64,000 bases of DNA, from positions 2,880,501 through 2,944,500 of the forward strand of contig NZ_CP045354.1 of the NCBI RefSeq assembly GCF_009363435.1, read 5' to 3'. A program made the position numbers and the translations under genes. The notes beneath the pieces are model-generated. The model worked only from the letters and a program-made list of their open reading frames with translations, searched no databases and was not told the DNA's origin. Shown here piece by piece: positions 54,907-63,119 of this stretch; positions within the stretch are counted from its first letter, which is position 1, and every line of letters begins with the position of its first letter. Source of the stretch: Labrenzia sp. THAF82 (GTDB lineage Bacteria; Pseudomonadota; Alphaproteobacteria; Rhizobiales; Stappiaceae).

Positions 54907-55644
54907 TTAAGCGGACGTACTTCTTTGGTTTTTTCGAAGAAGCACTGCTCCGAATAGGCTTAGCAAGATTGTCGCGAGGCCTGCAATAATTGCAAAGATG
55001 CGTGTTGTGTTTGGCGCGCCGAGCTGGTTCGCAAGGCCATCGGTTTCAGACGGCGTGCTGGCTGTGACGTCGGTACCGTTTGTACTGTCCGGAAGCAGGA
55101 TGTTCAGGGTATTTTCCGGAAGGTAGCCGGCGATGCGGCCGATTGTTGTTTCCGGGTCGTCAAATCCGGGGACAGCGGCTTCCAGCTTAGGTGTTGCCGC
55201 AATCTCCGAACCGGCAGCAAAGCTTTCAGAAACAAGCAGTTCGTCGCCGTCAGAGGACTCCAGGGTAATTCGACCGAAGCCTGTCTCTTCACCGGCGGCA
55301 TCCAGAACGGTTTGAAGATAGTCCTTCAAGTCCCGGGCATCCAGGCTATCCGGCTGTTCTTTTGCAATCTCGAGATATTCAGAAAGCAGCGGCAAAGACG
55401 CCAGTTCTTCCAACCGGAGGCGAGGGGCTGTGAGCCTTGCTTCGCTGAGCGCCTCCAGTAGCTGGCTGCGTTCGGCTTGAAGAGCGGTTATTTGCCGGGA
55501 AACCTGTTTTTCCTGAGAAGCGGCCAGGTAGACGCCACTGCCGGCAATCAGCGCACCAACAAGGCAGCCGCCAATGCCTAGGCAAAGGGCGGACGAAAGC
55601 TTGGACGGCTTTCGAATCGCGGTGCTTTTGATTTGGTCTACCAT
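54907..55644 (-). CDS. Unrecognised protein with two membrane segments, next to lapG-like gene
   Basis: The 245-aa protein is not recognised as any family. It has a short cytoplasmic N terminus, a membrane segment at about 21-42 (LGIGGCLVGALIAGSGVYLA), a coiled stretch (SRQITALQAERSQLLEALSEA), and a periplasmic region up to about 212 containing LLSEYLEIA, KDYLQTVLDAAGEETGFGRITLESSDGDELLVSES. This resembles a Cache/PAS-like sensor core. A second membrane segment follows at 215-236, then only about nine residues (RKNQRSTSA) in the cytoplasm. There is no HAMP, GGDEF or EAL domain and no tryptophan. This is the outer plan of LapD without its cytoplasmic half. It is the last gene of the exporter-protease operon, so it may hold or regulate the LapG-like enzyme. 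Function unproven. Confidence 0.6.
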   Translation of the reverse strand: MVDQIKSTAIRKPSKLSSALCLGIGGCLVGALIAGSGVYLAASQEKQVSRQITALQAERSQLLEALSEARLTAPRLRLEELASLPLLSEYLEIAKEQPDSLDARDLKDYLQTVLDAAGEETGFGRITLESSDGDELLVSESFAAGSEIAATPKLEAAVPGFDDPETTIGRIAGYLPENTLNILLPDSTNGTDVTASTPSETDGLANQLGAPNTTRIFAIIAGLATILLSLFGAVLLRKNQRSTSA

Positions 55645-55660
55645 AAACTGGCTATATCAC

Positions 55661-55684
55661 GCTCTCCCCGGGTTTGGGGAGAGC
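55661..55684. promoter_or_regulatory. Perfect 9-bp hairpin before the two-membrane-segment gene
   Basis: GCTCTCCCC (55661-55669) pairs exactly with GGGGAGAGC (55676-55684) around a GGGTTT loop. It lies 16 bp upstream of the start at 55644 and after the lapG-like gene. It lacks a T tract, so it may be an RNA-processing or partial terminator site that sets different levels of the two proteins. Confidence 0.5.
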
Positions 55685-55748
55685 AAATCGCTTGAGCCAG
55701 CAGGGTTTCCCATGGATCCGGCAGCTCTACGCCGACCGAAGAAGGATC

Positions 55749-56714
55749 CTATTTGTTTGCCGATTTCAATCTTGCCGCAAGGCGGACAGGCTTACCGGCC
55801 TTCGGATTGTGTGACCATTCACCGGCAGCATTGACCGAGTAGAGCGCTTGATAATGCGGGAGATCACGTTCAAAGCGCACACGCGAGAACCGGTTGTCGA
55901 GAATGAGCCATTTGCCCTCATGCTTGACTGACAGAACAGCATGATATTGTCGTGCAGCCGTATCGCGCAGAACGACGACACGCATGTCTTCGTCCTTTAC
56001 GCCGAGGTCTCGCAGCAGGGCGTATTTCAGGATTGCGTAATCCTCGCAATCGCCCGCACGTTTGTTCAGACTTTCAACGGGGCTGGCCCAGTATTCGCCT
56101 GCCTTCCACAGCCTGTGGTCCTCGCGATAAGCAAGGAGCCGATTGACCATGTAGTTCACCTTCGGGATCTGCAGGCCGCGGCGCTTGGATTTCACCTGAT
56201 CCAGGATGGCGGTATAGGTGCGAAAACTGTGACGGCTGCCGGCAGTTCCTTTTTGATCGGCGTTCAGCTCCCCCAGGGCGCGCTGCCAACGTTTGCTAAC
56301 AGGACTGAGCGCAACTGACTTTCCAAGAGACCCGAACAGGCGCGTCGGTTTCAAGGCCGTGCGTTTAAGGGGTTTTTGGACTGTCACAGCCGAAGTCTTT
56401 ACAGCCGATGCTGAAACCTGCGGCTTGGCGAGAGGGCCAATTCGCACTTTCTGCAACTCGACTGGCTTTGCCGTCGGTGTCGTTGAAATCGGTGAGAAAT
56501 GCAATGCGGCGGGTTTTGCCGATGCACGTGCCGTATCAAGCAGGGATGCTTGAAGAATGACCTGAACATCGTCAACGCCCGGCAGTGTCTCTTCCGCTTT
56601 CGCGGCAGAACCAGCCGTTTGCAGAGCAATTGCGCATATGAGCGCTTGCCAGGTTTTGGGCACAACTTTCCTGTTCGCTGCCGGCACTGCCGACGCGGTT
56701 GCACTCTGTTCCAT
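55749..56714 (-). CDS. lapG: LapG-like transglutaminase-type cysteine protease (BTLCP)
   Basis: The 321-aa protein has a signal sequence (about residues 20-41, WQALICAIALQTAGSAAKA) and a low-complexity Pro/Lys/Ala/Thr region to about 125. The BTLCP (DUF920) domain follows, with catalytic Cys223 in KRAGDCEDYAILKYALL, His258 in ARQYHAVLSV and Asp273 in WLILDNR. The 35- and 15-residue spacing fits known LapG enzymes. LapG cuts the N-terminal di-alanine site of LapA-type adhesins in the periplasm, freeing them from the surface. Here a TAAG-bearing giant adhesin is encoded convergently. The gene follows the HlyD-type adaptor by 30 bp. The roughly 85-residue linker before the catalytic domain is longer than in the Pseudomonas enzyme as I recall it. 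Confidence 0.88.
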   Translation of the reverse strand: MEQSATASAVPAANRKVVPKTWQALICAIALQTAGSAAKAEETLPGVDDVQVILQASLLDTARASAKPAALHFSPISTTPTAKPVELQKVRIGPLAKPQVSASAVKTSAVTVQKPLKRTALKPTRLFGSLGKSVALSPVSKRWQRALGELNADQKGTAGSRHSFRTYTAILDQVKSKRRGLQIPKVNYMVNRLLAYREDHRLWKAGEYWASPVESLNKRAGDCEDYAILKYALLRDLGVKDEDMRVVVLRDTAARQYHAVLSVKHEGKWLILDNRFSRVRFERDLPHYQALYSVNAAGEWSHNPKAGKPVRLAARLKSANK

Positions 56715-56744
56715 CTGCCGATCGCCTCGTTATATGTCGAGACG

Positions 56745-58058
56745 TCAGCGCTCCCTGAGTGCTTCGTCCCGTACCTTTTTGATCGGCTTTAAGATGTAAT
56801 CCAGAACCGTTTTCTCACCGGTTAATATATCTATGGATGCCACCATTCCTGGTATTATTGGTAAAGGATCAGTATCTGAACCAAGATAATTTTTATCTGT
56901 TCTAATCATAACCCGGAAGAAGCGATTACCTTCTTCATCTTCCGTGGTATCTGCACTGATACGTTCCAGGAATCCCTCAAGTCCGCCATAAACTGAGAAA
57001 TCGTAAGCGGTGATCTTGACCTGAGCCTTCTGGCCAGGATGTAAAAATGCAACGTCTTTCGGGCGGATCTGCGCTTCAATTAAAAGCGTGTCTTCTAGGG
57101 GAACAATTTCCACCAGATCTGCAGCCGGTTGCACGACTGCACCGATTGTCGTGATGTTCAGCTTGTTCACAATGCCTTTGACAGGGGAGACAAGTTCCGT
57201 CCGGCGCACGCGATCGGCAGCGCCTTTCATGCTTTCGTTGATCACCGCGAGCTCACCACGCGCCTCTGCCAGCTGCTGGCGCGCCTCCGATACGAATGTC
57301 GAGGTCGCGTTGCGTGAGCGCTCCTTGGCTTCTTCCTTGGCGGCAAGGGCGCGCTGCACGGATGCCTTGGTGACGGCGAGTTCGCCTTCGCTTTCCTTCA
57401 ATTGCCGCTGAAGGCGCAGGAACTCAATTTCGGGAAGCACCTTGCGCTCAAAAAGCCGTTGGTTGATTTCAACTTCCCGCTTGAGGATCTCGATTACGGA
57501 ATCCAGCTTGGTTTCCGTTGCCAACAGTTCCTGATATTCTTGCTCTTTCTGCGAAGCCTGATTGCGCAAAACGCTCAGTTCGTTGTCCAGGCTTATCTTC
57601 TTGTCGCGGTAGACGTTCTCTTCTTCCTCAATCAGTTCCGGAACCGCCTTGGTCAGGAGTTCAGGGAACTCCAGCGGAAGCTGGTCCGCTTCTGAGTCAA
57701 GTCTGGCAATGCGCGCCATCAGGGCCCATCGGCGTTGTCTGATTTCGCCAAGTTGAGAGGAGAATGTCGTATCGTCTATTTCAATCAGCGCCTGCCCCTG
57801 TTCAACGATGTCGCCTTCGCGGACAAATATCTTCTCCACGATGCCGGTGTCCGGCGCCTGCACGACCTGGATCTGTCTGGAGGGGATGACACGGCCATCG
57901 CCTCTTGTGACCTCTTCAATCGAGGCGAAATAGGCCCAGAGAAGCGCGACCACGAAAAGCACCAGACCGATGCGAATGACATTGGTCGTATATCTTGGTG
58001 GACGTGTCTGGATGATGTCCCGAATATCGTTTGCGTAGTTCCAATCGCCGGAGGCCAT
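56745..58058 (-). CDS. HlyD/LapC-type membrane fusion protein of the type I exporter
   Basis: The 437-aa adaptor has one inner-membrane segment (about residues 24-46, NVIRIGLVLFVVALLWAYFAS) and a lipoyl-like half-motif (VQAPDTGIVEKIFVREGDIVEQGQALIEIDD). A long coiled-coil hairpin spans about 115-300 (KISLDNELSVLRNQASQKEQEYQELLATE...), with a second lipoyl half (ELVSPVKGIVNKLNITTIGAVV) and a beta-barrel end. It links the ABC exporter to the TolC-like channel. Its ATG overlaps the exporter stop by one base (TAATG), implying coupled translation. Length is standard. Confidence 0.94.
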   Translation of the reverse strand: MASGDWNYANDIRDIIQTRPPRYTTNVIRIGLVLFVVALLWAYFASIEEVTRGDGRVIPSRQIQVVQAPDTGIVEKIFVREGDIVEQGQALIEIDDTTFSSQLGEIRQRRWALMARIARLDSEADQLPLEFPELLTKAVPELIEEEENVYRDKKISLDNELSVLRNQASQKEQEYQELLATETKLDSVIEILKREVEINQRLFERKVLPEIEFLRLQRQLKESEGELAVTKASVQRALAAKEEAKERSRNATSTFVSEARQQLAEARGELAVINESMKGAADRVRRTELVSPVKGIVNKLNITTIGAVVQPAADLVEIVPLEDTLLIEAQIRPKDVAFLHPGQKAQVKITAYDFSVYGGLEGFLERISADTTEDEEGNRFFRVMIRTDKNYLGSDTDPLPIIPGMVASIDILTGEKTVLDYILKPIKKVRDEALRER

Positions 58059-60304
58059 TATACTGTCCCCCGCGTGTTCTGATTGTTCACGGCTCCCAGC
58101 TCCTGAAGTTTCTTCAAGACATCCTGGCGGGGCCCATCCAGCGCTAGTTTGCCGTAGTCAAGCGTAATCAGACGATCCGTCAGTTCGACAAGGCTCATGC
58201 GATGCGTGCTGATGATCACGGTTGTGTCGGCGCTTTTGTTCTCGTTGAGACGTGCGATCAACCGGCGCTCCGATGCGAGATCCAGATGACTGGAGGGTTC
58301 ATCCAGAAACAATACCCGTGGTTTGCGCAAAAGAATTCTCGCCAATGCGACGGCCTGTTTTTGCCCGCCAGACAAGAACCTGCCGCCTTCTCCAACCTGG
58401 AGGTCGTAGCCGAGCGGGTTCTGCGCAACAAATTCTTCAACGCCGGCGGTTCTGGCGGCCTGGATCAGCGCATCGTCATCTGCAAACGGGTCTCCTGCGC
58501 TGATATTCTCGCGGACCGTGCCACTGAAAAGCACATTGTCCTGTGAAAGGAAGCCGACATTGGACCTCAGATCCGCGGGATCGAACTGCCGGGTATCGGT
58601 GCCGTCTATCAGTACCGCACCGTTGGAGGGATAATAGAGCCCGGAAGTTAGGCGCCCGATCGTGCTCTTTCCGGAGCCGACCCGACCGATCAATCCGACG
58701 GTTTCACCTGGCGCAATTTTGAAAGAGATGTTTTTCAGGCTGTCGTCTTCTGCTTCCGGATAGCGGAAGCTGACGCCTTTGAATTCAACTGAACCTGAGG
58801 CGATGCGTTTGTTAATATAGGTTCTGCCGGGCTTGCGTTCCGTCTCGGTCTGCATGATTTCGTTCAGGATCTTGAACGAATGCATGGTCTGTCTCAGACG
58901 GGTCAAGGTGTTGGCGACATTGGCGAGCGGCGCCAGAACACGGCCCGAAAGCATCATGGCTGCGATCAGAGCACCCATTGTGATGTCGCCGCTGGAAATG
59001 AGATAGACGCCCCAGACAATGATACCGATTGACACGGACGCTTGCACAAGACCCGTACCGGACTGCGCAATCAGTGCCCAGAAACGGCCTGTCATGATGG
59101 CGGCGCTGCTGGCAGCGACGGATCGCTCCCACTTGGTCTGCATGCGGCCCTCTGCATTGAGAGCCCGCACCGTATCAAGGTTCGCAATGCTTTCCACCAG
59201 GATTGAATGCCTTATTGCGCTCTCATTGTGAGATTTCTCAATTGCACCGGACAAAGGAGCCTGCACCAGAAGGCTGATGCCCAGAACGATGGGAATTGCG
59301 ATCAAGGGAACGATCGCGATTGGACCAACAAGCAAGAACAGCACGGCAACAAAGATGCCGATGAAGAACACGTCGATGATCGACACCAGCGAGGAAGACG
59401 TGATGAATTCCCTGACGGTTTCGAATTCACGAATGTGGTTTGCGAATTGACCTGAGCTGACGGGTCTTTTTTCAAAATCAATGGCAAGCGCGTGGGCGAA
59501 GACTTTGCTTGCCAATTCATTGTCGGCCTGTTTGCCGGCGACATTGATGATCTGTCCCCGTGCGACTTTCAAAATGAAGTCGAATATGAGGGTGAGAATA
59601 ACGCCGATGGCCAACGCCCAAAGCGTGGGGATTGCAAAATTCGGAACGACGCGGTCATAGACGTTCATTGTGAAGAGCGGTGAGGCGAGAGCCAGGAGAT
59701 TGATGAGCAGCGCCGCAAGCGCGACATGAGCATAGTCACGCCAGTAGGACGAAATCGTGCTCCAGAACCAATGTCCCTGTCCACCAAGCGCGCGTTCGCT
59801 TACACCGGTTTTATCGACAGACGGCTGAACGAAAATTGCGTACCCGCTGTAGTCGTTCAAAAAATCATCCAGTGACCGGCGCAGGGTTCCTGTTGCGTAT
59901 TCAGCAGATGCAAGCTCAACGGTGCCGCGTTCAAAATCGACGGCCGTCAGGACCAGCATTTCTGAGTGTTTGGTTGCCACAATGCAGGGCAGGGCGGCCA
60001 GCGGAATAGCGTCCAGATCTTTTTTGTCGGGCAAGATCTTGAGGCCGCAATTCGCAGCGGCTCGGCTTAAAATGCCAATTGAAAGAGTGTCTTGCGTTTT
60101 TGGCAGCCCGTTCCAGATCACAGAATCTGTGACATGATAACCGTGGACGCGCGCAATATACTTCAGGGCCTCGGCAAGCTGGTCTGGCTTTTTCGGAGAC
60201 TGTGAGACCGCTTCCGGGGTCTTCTGGTCGGTGTCTTGCTGCAGCATATCGGGCACTGGCTCGTTGGCTTTGTCACCGCATATGTCGTTAGTATCGCCTG
60301 ACAT
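58058..60304 (-). CDS. Type I secretion ABC exporter with C39-like domain (LapB type)
   Basis: The 748-aa protein starts with a cytoplasmic C39-peptidase-like domain (about residues 40-165) that has no catalytic Cys motif, as in HlyB and LapB, where it docks unfolded substrate. Six membrane helices follow (about 190-480). The nucleotide-binding domain has Walker A GRVGSGKST, signature LSGGQKQ and Walker B RVLFLDEPSSHLD, with H-loop STHRM. It would export the giant RTX adhesin, recognising its C-terminal signal. The gene is in a leftward operon, 104 bp after the TolC-like gene and coupled to the HlyD gene. Confidence 0.95.
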   Translation of the reverse strand: MSGDTNDICGDKANEPVPDMLQQDTDQKTPEAVSQSPKKPDQLAEALKYIARVHGYHVTDSVIWNGLPKTQDTLSIGILSRAAANCGLKILPDKKDLDAIPLAALPCIVATKHSEMLVLTAVDFERGTVELASAEYATGTLRRSLDDFLNDYSGYAIFVQPSVDKTGVSERALGGQGHWFWSTISSYWRDYAHVALAALLINLLALASPLFTMNVYDRVVPNFAIPTLWALAIGVILTLIFDFILKVARGQIINVAGKQADNELASKVFAHALAIDFEKRPVSSGQFANHIREFETVREFITSSSLVSIIDVFFIGIFVAVLFLLVGPIAIVPLIAIPIVLGISLLVQAPLSGAIEKSHNESAIRHSILVESIANLDTVRALNAEGRMQTKWERSVAASSAAIMTGRFWALIAQSGTGLVQASVSIGIIVWGVYLISSGDITMGALIAAMMLSGRVLAPLANVANTLTRLRQTMHSFKILNEIMQTETERKPGRTYINKRIASGSVEFKGVSFRYPEAEDDSLKNISFKIAPGETVGLIGRVGSGKSTIGRLTSGLYYPSNGAVLIDGTDTRQFDPADLRSNVGFLSQDNVLFSGTVRENISAGDPFADDDALIQAARTAGVEEFVAQNPLGYDLQVGEGGRFLSGGQKQAVALARILLRKPRVLFLDEPSSHLDLASERRLIARLNENKSADTTVIISTHRMSLVELTDRLITLDYGKLALDGPRQDVLKKLQELGAVNNQNTRGTV

Positions 60305-60408
60305 TCAAGCAGGCGATAGCTCGCTGACAGCGAGTTGACGCAAACGCGGTGCACTTAGATGCATTGTTGTTCGCCGGGACCCGGCAAACAAAATCTGCCC
60401 GACAAGTG

Positions 60409-61776
60409 TTAGAATTTACGTAATGGCTCGATACCGAAGTTAGCATTCTGCGGGAAAATCGACCTGTTGTCGCGCTGACCATCGATTGCTTCCGGAGGAG
60501 GCGACACACTCAAATAGGCCAAGAGGTCACCCGTCGTGGCACGCAGTTGATACGTCGAGAAAGCGTAGATCGCGCGGGCGGAAATCAACTCTATTTCACT
60601 GTTGAAGAGTGCGTTCTCAGCGTTCAGGACATCAAGCAGAGTCCTTTGGCCGATATCGTATTCCTGGCGATACCCTTCAACCACCTGACGGTTGGCTGCA
60701 AGCTGTTCGCGCAAGGCCTTAATGCGTTCCGTGGTTGTGCTTACAGAGGCGTAGGAGCGTTCTATGCCTTCTTTGAGCTCCCGGCGGACACGATCCACCC
60801 GGATCTGGGTTTCAGTAAGACGTTCACCGTATTCATTGGTCAAAGCAGCGTCACGGCCGCCGTTGAAGATGTTCCAGGAGAAAACAACCTTACCGGAGTA
60901 TTCGTTGTTGCGCCCCTCAATCCCGCCAATGTCATCGCCTACGGTCGCTTGACCGCGAAGAGAGATTTCGGGAAGGAAATTGCCCTTGGTGGACTCGTAT
61001 TCGTATTTGGCCGCATCCGCGTCGGCAATCGCTGCACGAACAGTGGGGTGCGTCTGAACTGCGCTGTCAACCAGCCGGGTTACGGAACCGGGTGGCAGGC
61101 TCGCCGGCTTGACCGGTGCAAGAGAGGCAGGTTTCTTGCCAACGACGCGTTCATATTTGGCGACGGTATCGAGCAGAGACTTGCGAACTTCACTGACGAT
61201 CACTTCAGCTGCTGCAACACGTTCTCTTGCCTGCGAGAGATCGGCAGCGCCAGTTTCCCCACCTTCAAAGCGTTGCTGAACATCGGAGTAGATGCGGCGA
61301 TGTTTTGCAACATTCATGCGAGCCTTTGAAAGGATCGCGGTGTGGCGCAGAACGTCTACGTAAGATTCTACAGCATCAAGAGCGGTTGCTTCTGAGCGCT
61401 CCATGACGCGCAGGGCTGCTCCATCGACGCGTGCGCTTTGGCGGTAGACTTCATTTACAGAGGTCAGTCCGTCAAAAATCAGCTGCTCGACTGTTACCGT
61501 GAACTCTTTGGAAAATCGCCACTCGTCGTTTTCATTCGCGGTGAATGAATTGGGGCGGTCCAGTCTTTCCGGTCCAAGTTCGGCAGAAACGCCGACTGTC
61601 GGCAAGAACGCTCCCTGCGATCTGCGGTATTCGAAATTTCGAGCACGTCTGTTCGCCGCGCTCTCAAGCACGTCAGGGCTGGTCGAAACCGCCTCCTGAA
61701 CGACTTGCCGGAGGTCGGCAGCGAACGAAAAATCTACCAAGCACACACTCATCAAGAGTGCCGGAATAATACGCAT
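60409..61776 (-). CDS. TolC-type outer membrane channel (LapE-like)
   Basis: From ATG 61776 (GTG 61791 is an alternative) the protein is 455 aa with a signal peptide ending FSFAADL. The rest shows the duplicated TolC helical architecture: LRQVVQEAVSTSPDVLESAANRRARNFEYRRSQG at the start, ALDAVESYVDVLRHTAILSKARMNVAKHRRIYSDVQQRFEGGETGAADLSQARERVAAAE, and in the second half GYRQEYDIGQRTLLDVLNAENALFNSEIELI. It forms the exit duct for the exporter encoded next. It is the first gene of the operon, and the 336 bp upstream contain a CtrA-like site and TTGCCA-type repeats. Confidence 0.93.
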   Translation of the reverse strand: MRIIPALLMSVCLVDFSFAADLRQVVQEAVSTSPDVLESAANRRARNFEYRRSQGAFLPTVGVSAELGPERLDRPNSFTANENDEWRFSKEFTVTVEQLIFDGLTSVNEVYRQSARVDGAALRVMERSEATALDAVESYVDVLRHTAILSKARMNVAKHRRIYSDVQQRFEGGETGAADLSQARERVAAAEVIVSEVRKSLLDTVAKYERVVGKKPASLAPVKPASLPPGSVTRLVDSAVQTHPTVRAAIADADAAKYEYESTKGNFLPEISLRGQATVGDDIGGIEGRNNEYSGKVVFSWNIFNGGRDAALTNEYGERLTETQIRVDRVRRELKEGIERSYASVSTTTERIKALREQLAANRQVVEGYRQEYDIGQRTLLDVLNAENALFNSEIELISARAIYAFSTYQLRATTGDLLAYLSVSPPPEAIDGQRDNRSIFPQNANFGIEPLRKF

Positions 61777-62112
61777 TGCCCACGACGCCACTAAATTAAA
61801 GATGTCAGCACATTATTATACGTTGCATACATTCCAAAGGACTGTTGCAACCCTGCCAATACTAATAGTTGCCAGTGTTGCCAATGTGCAACGAAATTGT
61901 GCTTAACTGCCATTTTAACGCCAAAATTAACGCTGGGTTAACTATAATTTCGACGCCTCTTCCCATGAGGCGGTCACTGCGTACTCAAAATTGAGCCGTA
62001 ATTTTTCGCAAAACGAAGCTCCAGAGTCTCGAATCAGGAGACCCCGCAGAGCAATTTGGATGCCGTACTTTAGGGAAGTGTCGGGTGGTTTCTTTCGGTC
62101 TGGCGTGGACCG
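61777..62112 (-). promoter_or_regulatory. Regulatory region upstream of the exporter operon
   Basis: This AT-rich stretch of 336 bp contains no gene. It carries GTTGCA (61844-61849) with TGCAAC (61887-61892) as an inverted repeat around three TTGCCA/TGCCA motifs, and another GTTGCA at 61822. It also holds a perfect hairpin CGCCTC-N7-GAGGCG (61954-61972), perhaps ending LysR transcription, and the CtrA-like site described separately. Confidence 0.55.
61927..61941. promoter_or_regulatory. CtrA-like binding site upstream of the tolC-like gene
   Basis: TTAACGCTGGGTTAA is a perfect TTAA-N7-TTAA, the consensus of the alphaproteobacterial response regulator CtrA. It is 151 bp upstream of the TolC-like start. 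A further TTAA at 61915-61918 precedes it at 8 bp spacing. The match is exact, but the short motif can occur by chance in AT-rich DNA. Confidence 0.5.
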
Positions 62113-63003
62113 TCAGATCATGTTGCTGGCTCGTACTTCGATCGCGGCGTCGAGGAAGCTTTGAATGAGTCTGAGCTCACGCTTGTCTGCCGGAATGGCA
62201 AGACAGTCGCGGTATTCTTCCGGCATCTCTTCTACCGGAACGGCGACAATATACTCGGAAGGATAAAGGCTTTTCTCTAAAAGCAGCCCGATGCCGAGCC
62301 CATGAAGGATCGCCTCCTTCACCATTGGAAAGGTTGTCGTGCGCAATATCCTGGGGAACTCCAGGCCATGGTCGCGCAGTTTTGAGCGGGTGATCTTCTG
62401 CGTGAGGGAGCCGTCTTCGGGCAAAACCAAAGTCTCGCGCTGAAGATCAGCGAGCGAGATTTTTTGGCGACCGGCCAAAGGATGGTCTTTCTGTATGTGG
62501 GCCATATATCTGGAACGCCGTAATTCGTGGGTTACAATAGACTGGCCTTCGTCAGGCTCTGTAACGATGGCGATGTCGACTTGCCGTTCACCCAGCAGAG
62601 TCATGGCCGTCGTCCAGTTGTAGAGCGTGAAATCGATCTGAACTTTGGGATGGAGCCTTCCATATTGGGCAATGATAGGCATTGCGGGGCGCGGAGCGTT
62701 GGCGATCAGGCGGATGTGTCCGTCGGTGAGGGCGCTGTAGTCGCTTATCTTCTCACTGACGAGCTGCTCCATGGTCGCAAGGCGGTCCGACACCGCAAAG
62801 AGCTCTCTTCCGGCCCTTGTGAGTTCAAGTCCGCTTCTGCGGCGTATGAAAAGCTGCGTTCCCATAAGCATTTCCAACTTGGAAATATGTTGGGTGACTG
62901 ACGATTGCGTGACACCGAGTGCCTCTGCCGCATTGGAGATGCTTCGCTCACGGGCAGCGAAGGTAAAGGCCTTGATCTGATAAGGGCTTGGCGAGGCTGT
63001 CAT
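62113..63003 (-). CDS. LysR family transcriptional regulator
   Basis: From ATG 63003 (with GGAA 7 bp upstream) the protein is 296 aa. An N-terminal winged helix-turn-helix (YQIKAFTFAARERSISNAAEALGVTQSSVTQHISKLEMLMGTQLFIRR) is followed by the LysR effector domain with DGHIRLIANAP and TLVLPEDGS. It is divergent from the sugar-type ABC ATPase gene across 116 bp and probably regulates that transporter; the inducer is unknown. A frame opening at 63045 would add 14 residues before the normal helix and is not preferred. Confidence 0.92.
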   Translation of the reverse strand: MTASPSPYQIKAFTFAARERSISNAAEALGVTQSSVTQHISKLEMLMGTQLFIRRRSGLELTRAGRELFAVSDRLATMEQLVSEKISDYSALTDGHIRLIANAPRPAMPIIAQYGRLHPKVQIDFTLYNWTTAMTLLGERQVDIAIVTEPDEGQSIVTHELRRSRYMAHIQKDHPLAGRQKISLADLQRETLVLPEDGSLTQKITRSKLRDHGLEFPRILRTTTFPMVKEAILHGLGIGLLLEKSLYPSEYIVAVPVEEMPEEYRDCLAIPADKRELRLIQSFLDAAIEVRASNMI

Positions 63004-63119
63004 GACAGTTCCGTAAAGATGACTTTGCCAAACCGTAACCCGCATTAGCGACGCTAATATTACGTCACAGACACTTCAATCGGCCTCACTAGTGTCTCCT
63101 TGGAAACGGGAGCACTTAA

